DNA from: Podila epigama
Taxonomy: Eukaryota; Mortierellomycota; Mortierellomycetes; Mortierellales; Mortierellaceae
DNA length: 16,967 bases
Assembly: GCA_015679605.1 (NCBI GenBank)
Contig: JAAAVE010000339.1
Location: 1-16,967 of the forward strand
Direction of reading: 5' to 3'
The notes beneath the pieces are model-generated. The model searched no databases, was not told the origin of the DNA, and saw only the letters and a program-made list of their open reading frames with translations. Shown here in pieces: positions 16,230-16,967 of this stretch. The position numbers and the translations under genes are program-made. Positions within the stretch are counted from its first letter, which is position 1. Every line of letters begins with the position of its first letter.

Positions 16230-16967
16230 AAGAAAAAAAAATATATATTTCTGTTCTTGAATCATATTGTATTTTTTTTCTTTTCTTTTTTCTTCTGAAA
16301 ATCTATTCACCCAGAAAAGAGAGTGGATGGATGCTTCCATTCATTCTTTTTTTTCTTAATTTTTCTATAGACGGATGATGAATGTACCAATAATAATACC
16401 CCAAAACAAAAAAAAACAAAAAAAACTGCATGAGATGATCTTTGTCCTTGTTGTTGTGCAACAACAGCTACAGCAATTATGTGGGTCCTAATTCTCAGTT
16501 TGACTTTTGAGCCCAACAGAAATGGACATACTCCATCAACCCGCCGCATATTGGACACACTTTTTTTTACATCACAGAGGACGATCTCTTGATGACACAC
16601 GAGTTTGCTTTCTCTGCTACCTTGACATCGTTATTGTTTTTTTGTCGACTTGACGTTCGTTATTGTTCTGAGCTTTGACCTCGTTCTTGTTCTTTATAAT
16701 ATTGAACGTCGTTATTGTTCTTTATCAGCTTGACGTTGTTCTTGTTCTTTGTCAGCTTGACATCGTTCCTGTTCTTTGTCAGCTTGATCTCGTTTTTGTA
16801 CCTTGATGGCATAACCTTGGCCTTTATCTACCGTTCACACAACATCAAGGAAAGAAAATTGGTTCACAGGTTAGCAGTCACTTCAATCTATCCTTGTGAC
16901 AAGTGCTGTGGTGATACACCATGTCATAACAATAAGGATCTGCAAAAAAAAAAAAAAAAAAAAAAAA
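16230..16967. other. 3' region after the wall-protein gene
   Basis: No intact gene is seen. It begins with A/T homopolymers of the 3' UTR, with no exact AATAAA. It then contains the degenerate 27-bp minisatellite at 16621-16801 and ends in a run of more than 20 A at the window edge. Confidence 0.5.
16621..16801 (-). repeat. Degenerate ~27-bp minisatellite, coiled-coil-like on the minus strand
   Basis: About seven units begin with CTTGA (plus strand) at 16621, 16649, 16673, 16703 (variant), 16729, 16756 and 16783. They are 28, 24, 30, 26, 27, 27 and 19 nt long. On the minus strand the best-preserved units read in one frame as QADKEQERC and QADKEQEQR, followed by QADKEQ and then a TAA (complement of 16712-16714). 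The in-frame stop upstream is at complement 16835-16837, so the open stretch is only 40 codons. It looks like a fragment or relic of a charged coiled-coil repeat gene. Confidence 0.6.

Overview
The window looks like nuclear DNA of an early-diverging filamentous fungus, probably Mucoromycota and plausibly the Mortierella group. The reasons are short GT-AG introns of about 100-245 nt, very long A/T homopolymers outside genes, microsatellite-rich promoters, and secreted and GPI-type wall proteins with typical fungal signal peptides. The taxon is an inference from style. The 3' edge is a run of A, which may be a contig end.

Layout, left to right: (1) 1-866, non-coding, rich in pentanucleotide repeats. 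(2) 867-3832 (+), eight-exon GTPBP1/2-like translational GTPase. (3) 4026-5396 (+), five-exon proteasome assembly chaperone 1 (PAC1/Pba1-like), whose start codon forms the whole coding part of its first exon. (4) 5562-6558 (+), two-exon basic protein resembling fungal DUF3245. (5) 6975-7445 (+), small secreted Gly-, Cys- and Asp-rich protein of unknown function. (6) 10289-7622 (-), five-exon 707-residue crotonase/HIBCH-fold protein with a duplicated N-terminal module, an apparently dead active site and repeated Cys-Pro motifs. (7) 11052-12901 (+), four-exon ORM/ORMDL regulator of sphingolipid synthesis. (8) 12902-15558, 2.6 kb without a supportable gene. (9) 15559-16229 (+), Kre9/Knh1-like Ser/Thr-rich GPI-type wall protein whose GPI tail lies one frame off the body. 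(10) 16230-16967, non-coding, with a degenerate 27-bp repeat that reads as a charged coiled coil on the minus strand.

Most genes are ordinary conserved housekeeping functions: translation GTPase, proteasome assembly, probable nucleolar or nuclear protein, ER lipid homeostasis and cell wall. They do not form a pathway and are not an operon. The most unusual object is the HIBCH-like protein. It combines a pseudoenzyme-like crotonase core, an exon-duplicated N-terminal module with matching intron positions, and tandem C-terminal CPFL motifs that resemble heme regulatory motifs. All gene models were built by hand from splice-site phase and protein continuity and have not been checked against transcripts.
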